Positions 60,455-64,000 of a stretch of 64,000 nt of DNA are shown in pieces (the stretch's first letter is position 1; every line of letters begins with the position of its first letter). Below the pieces are notes generated by a model that worked only from the letters and a program-made list of their open reading frames with translations, was not told the origin of the DNA and searched no databases. Source of the stretch: Streptomyces bathyalis (GTDB lineage Bacteria > Actinomycetota > Actinomycetes > Streptomycetales > Streptomycetaceae); the NCBI RefSeq assembly GCF_015910445.1, contig NZ_CP048882.1, positions 1,612,001 through 1,676,000 on the forward strand, in the 5' to 3' direction. Position numbers and translations under genes: made by a program.

Positions 60455-61270
60455 TCAGTCGTCGGGCAGGAACCGGTCCAGCGTCTCCGGGTCCTCCCCC
60501 TCCTCCTCCAGCGCCTTCCGCACCACGCGCAGCGCCAGCCCTTCGCCGTAGCCCCTGCGGGCCAGCATCCCGGCGAGCCGCCGTATGCGCTTCTCGCGGT
60601 CGAGCCCCCTGGTGGAGCGCAGCTTGCCCTCCACCAGCGAGCGTGCCGTCTCCGCCTCGCGCTCTGCGTCGAGCTGCCCGACGGCGTTCTCGACGACCTG
60701 GGGCTCCACCCCCTTGGTACGCAACTCCCGGGCAAGGGCCCGGCGGGCCAGCCCGCGGCTGTGATGCCGGGACTCGACCCACGCGTCGGCGAAGGCGACG
60801 TCGTCGATCAGCCCGACCTCCTCGAAGCGGGAGAGCACCTCCTCGGCGACCTCGTCGGGGATCTCCCGCTTCCGCAGCGCATCGGCGAGCTGCCGACGCG
60901 TGCGCGGCGTGCCGGTGAGCAGTCTCAGACAGATCGCTCGTGCGCGCTCCGCCGGATCCTGCTCCGGGCCCGCGTCCTGGGCACGCCGGGACGGAGTGCT
61001 CTCCCCGTCCTCCTCCGGGGCCCCGTCGTCGGCGCCTTCCTGGTGCCCCTCGGCGTGCTCGCCGACCTCCTCACCCAGCTGGCCTTCGCCCTCGTGGCCG
61101 AGGAGTTCGCCCTCCTCTTCGGCGTCGCCCGGCAGCGCCCCGTCGCCGAGGCGCGGGCCGGACGTACGCCTGCGTGAGCTGCGTGTCGTACGCGGTGGCC
61201 CCGCCTCGGCCCTCGACGAAGTGGAGCCACCGCTGTCTTCCTGGACCGGCCATTGGGTGCGCCGTGTCAC
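60455..61270 (-). CDS. recX: Regulatory protein RecX
   Basis: 271 aa from a GTG at 61270, three bases after the recA stop. RecX binds RecA filaments and limits their growth. The C-terminal about 170 residues show the RecX helical repeats: ICLRLLTGTPRTRRQLADAL, then VGLIDDVAFADAWVESRHHS and RGLARRALARELRTKGV. The first about 105 residues are an acidic Glu/Gly-rich extension unusual for RecX, whose typical length is 150-200 aa. It is cotranscribed with recA. Confidence 0.94.
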   Translation of the reverse strand: MTRRTQWPVQEDSGGSTSSRAEAGPPRTTRSSRRRTSGPRLGDGALPGDAEEEGELLGHEGEGQLGEEVGEHAEGHQEGADDGAPEEDGESTPSRRAQDAGPEQDPAERARAICLRLLTGTPRTRRQLADALRKREIPDEVAEEVLSRFEEVGLIDDVAFADAWVESRHHSRGLARRALARELRTKGVEPQVVENAVGQLDAEREAETARSLVEGKLRSTRGLDREKRIRRLAGMLARRGYGEGLALRVVRKALEEEGEDPETLDRFLPDD

Positions 61271-61273
61271 GGA

Positions 61274-62407
<1,134 letters not shown>

Positions 62408-62535
62408 GGGTGCCACCCGGTTTGCTTGAGTCGATCGCTTCACGTCCAAGACGCTAGCGTCTGCCACTGACAATCGGCCCGGCCCCTGCTCCTCGGCCGG
62501 GTGGGCGGGAGCGGGAGTACCCGCCAGGGCCTCCA

Positions 62536-62564
62536 TGAGAATCGATGTTCGATTTTGGCGTCAA
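62536..62564 (-). promoter_or_regulatory. recA promoter with SOS box
   Basis: Reading the minus strand, TTGACG (62564-62559) and TTCTCA (62541-62536) are 17 bases apart. Between them, the LexA-type site GAACATCGATTC (62550-62539) overlaps the -10, so LexA binding would block RNA polymerase. Confidence 0.7.
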
Positions 62565-62649
62565 GGTACTCCGAGATTCTGTGGAAAACTCCCGAAATCC
62601 CTGCTCAAAAGGGCGAGTTGGGCCGGCCCGGCGACAGCACGACGGCCGG

Positions 62650-62844
62650 TCACCTCTTGTCGGCGGGCACATCCATCACGGCGCACACGACCCGCCAGAC
62701 GTCCTTCGCGTCCCAGCCGGCGTCCAGGGCCTCGCGCACCGTGCGGCCGCCGAGACCGGCCATCACATGGTCACGCGAGAAGGAGTCCGCATAGGACTCG
62801 CCGAAGTGGTCCGCCATCCGCTGCCAGAAGTCCGTCAACCGCAT
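62650..62844 (-). CDS. DUF3046 small protein
   Basis: 64 aa from the ATG at 62844 (MRLTDFWQRMADHFGESYAD). It matches DUF3046, a small actinobacterial family encoded next to recA in many genomes. The second half, REALDAGWDAKDVWRVVCAV, is the characteristic part. Function unknown. It lies upstream of recA on the same strand, with the recA promoter between. Confidence 0.88.
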   Translation of the reverse strand: MRLTDFWQRMADHFGESYADSFSRDHVMAGLGGRTVREALDAGWDAKDVWRVVCAVMDVPADKR

Positions 62845-62890
62845 ACGACCAGTATCCAGCCCGGCGCCCGTCCGGCCGTCCGACCTCCCC

Positions 62891-63205
62891 TCACGGAGCC
62901 CAGCCCAGGGCCCGTACCGCCGCGGTGACCAGCACAGCCGCCGCGATCACGACGAGAAAGGGTGCGCGCAGCAACAGCACCACCGCTGCCGCGGCCAGCC
63001 CCGCGGCCTTCGCGTCCAGCAGCAGCGCACCGCCCTCACTGAAGGTCTGCTGCGCCGTCAGCGCGGCGAGCAGAGCGACCGGAAGCAGCGTCACCAGCCG
63101 CTTGACGAGCGGGCGTTCCAGCATTCCCTCCGGCACCGACAATCCCAGCAGCTTCGCGGCGTAGCAGCCCAGAGCCGTCAGGCCGATCGCGATCCACACG
63201 CTCAT
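62891..63205 (-). CDS. azlD: Branched-chain amino acid transporter small subunit AzlD
   Basis: 104 aa. Hydrophobic protein with about four transmembrane helices (IAIGLTALGCYAAKLLGL, VTLLPVALLAALTAQQTF, AAGLAAAAVVLLLRAP and VVIAAAVLVTAAV). It pairs with AzlC in an export system for branched-chain amino acids and overlaps the azlC stop by four bases (ATGA). Confidence 0.88.
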   Translation of the reverse strand: MSVWIAIGLTALGCYAAKLLGLSVPEGMLERPLVKRLVTLLPVALLAALTAQQTFSEGGALLLDAKAAGLAAAAVVLLLRAPFLVVIAAAVLVTAAVRALGWAP

Positions 63206-64000
63206 CGCCGCTCCTCCCCCGTCTGCCGGCCGTCCTCGCCGGGGGCCTCGGTGCCGGTCCGCGCCTGCGGACCTGCGGCCGCGTCAGGCTCCGGCTCCCG
63301 GGCCCGGTCGCGCTTCTGATCCCTGCGTCCCCGCAGCAGCAGTACCGCCGGCGCCGCCAGCGCCGCGAGCAGCACCGGCACACCGCCCGGAAGCACGGGC
63401 AGCAGCCCGAGCCCCAGAGCGACGGCGAGGGCGGCGGTCGCGCGCGCGGACGTCGAACTGAGCATGGGCGCCAGCAGCGCGAGGAAGACCGCGGGGCCCG
63501 CCGCGTCCAGTCCCCATGTCTTCGTGTCGCCCAGAGCTCCGGCACCCAGCGCCCCGAGCAGCGTCGTGAGGTTCCACAGCACGAAGAGGGTCAAGCCCGT
63601 GACGGTGAAGCCGATCCGCGCTCCCCGCCGGGTGCGCTGGGCGAGCGTCACCGCCGCCGTCTCGTCGATCACCATGTGGGCGGCGAAGGGACGTATCGCG
63701 CCCGGCAGCCGCAGCAGGGTGGCGAGCCGCAGCCCGTAGAAGGCGTTCCGCACGCCCAGGAAGAAGGCTCCCGCTGCGGCGGTGAGCGGGCTCGCGCCCG
63801 CCGCGAGCGCACCGACGAGAGCGAACTGCGAGGCGCCGGTGAAGACGAACAGGCTGAGCGCGCACGTCTGGGGCAGACTGATGCCCGCACCGGCCGCCGT
63901 CACCCCGAAGGCGAATCCGGAAAGCCCGACGGCGATGCCCACGCCGAGGGCGTCGCGTACGACGGCCCGGTCGTCGGGTCCGTTGCCGGACGGCGGGCCG
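63202..64000 (-). CDS. azlC: Branched-chain amino acid exporter large subunit AzlC (5' partial)
   Basis: The gene runs off the window edge; the visible part reads in frame to position 64000 (RDALGVGIAVGLSGFAFG), so the GTG at 63942 is probably not the real start. AzlC (YgaZ-type) is the large membrane subunit of branched-chain amino acid export. Visible: LSLFVFTGASQFALVG, FYGLRLATLLRLPG and HMVIDETAAVTLAQR. The C-terminal about 35 residues are hydrophilic and Glu/Pro/Gly-rich. Confidence 0.9.
   Translation of the reverse strand, partial: GPPSGNGPDDRAVVRDALGVGIAVGLSGFAFGVTAAGAGISLPQTCALSLFVFTGASQFALVGALAAGASPLTAAAGAFFLGVRNAFYGLRLATLLRLPGAIRPFAAHMVIDETAAVTLAQRTRRGARIGFTVTGLTLFVLWNLTTLLGALGAGALGDTKTWGLDAAGPAVFLALLAPMLSSTSARATAALAVALGLGLLPVLPGGVPVLLAALAAPAVLLLRGRRDQKRDRAREPEPDAAAGPQARTGTEAPGEDGRQTGEERR

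Overview
The window is high-GC actinobacterial chromosome, almost certainly Streptomyces or a very close relative. Third-codon positions are overwhelmingly G/C, GTG starts are frequent, long spurious antisense ORFs are common, and the gene content includes AbaA/WhiJ-type regulators, DUF397, an LPFR microprotein, gluR-gluK/gluABCD and tandem NrdR boxes. Gene order from recQ/rnhB through nrdRJ, lexA, hflX, an RSH gene, dapF, miaA, miaB and gluABCD to recX/recA matches, as I recall it, the conserved core segment of Streptomyces chromosomes (S. coelicolor about SCO5769-SCO5815). I could not run an alignment. I see no tRNA, rRNA, CRISPR array, insertion sequence or prophage.

Layout. 1-5.5 kb: 3' end of a RecQ-type helicase with a phosphoribosyltransferase tail, a conserved hypothetical, RNase HII, a histidine phosphatase, an ABM-like protein and an NmrA-type reductase. 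5.5-12.6 kb, DNA precursors and SOS: nrdR-nrdJ divergent from lexA, with two NrdR boxes and a LexA box between them, then a DinG-type helicase convergent with lexA. 12.6-17.5 kb: an NRPS-independent siderophore (NIS) cluster of two IucA/IucC synthetases around an acyltransferase. 17.8-20.4 kb: two tandem secreted serine-protease-like lipoproteins. 20.5-27.8 kb: hflX, an M1 metallopeptidase, an RSH (p)ppGpp enzyme, dapF and a membrane protein.

27.8-32.1 kb is gene-poor and accessory: two paralogous small membrane proteins, a PhyH-type dioxygenase divergent from a stand-alone ANTAR regulator, and a 42-aa LPFR microprotein. 32.1-38.4 kb: miaA, small conserved genes, a dioxygenase-like protein, miaB, and an SDR/TetR divergent pair with a candidate operator. 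38.4-42.1 kb: a TAXI binding protein, a membrane protein/MarR-like regulator operon with three operator-like repeats, and a PadR/HAAS membrane protein pair with a perfect palindrome. 42.4-48.8 kb is the most unusual stretch: a Ser/Thr kinase with a seven-repeat WD40 sensor, a KAP P-loop NTPase fused to a receiver-like domain, and an RsbW-like ATPase divergent from a WhiJ-like regulator and a DUF397 protein. 48.9-52 kb: a GH38 alpha-mannosidase. 52.1-58.2 kb: the glutamate two-component system gluRK divergent from the gluABCD importer. 58.4-64 kb: a flavin monooxygenase, recX, recA with an SOS box, a DUF3046 protein, and azlD/azlC running off the end.

How the genes connect. SOS control links lexA and recA, each preceded by a LexA-type box; NrdR boxes control nrdRJ. 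The glu operon has strong hairpins on both sides of the binding-protein gene, which probably set its stoichiometry. Two genes, the RSH enzyme and the NIS acyltransferase, contain in-frame TTA codons. In Streptomyces this suggests bldA (leucyl-tRNA-UUA) control, tying stringent response and siderophore synthesis to development. The strongest candidate for an undescribed system is the 42.4-46.9 kb kinase-WD40 plus KAP-receiver pair.
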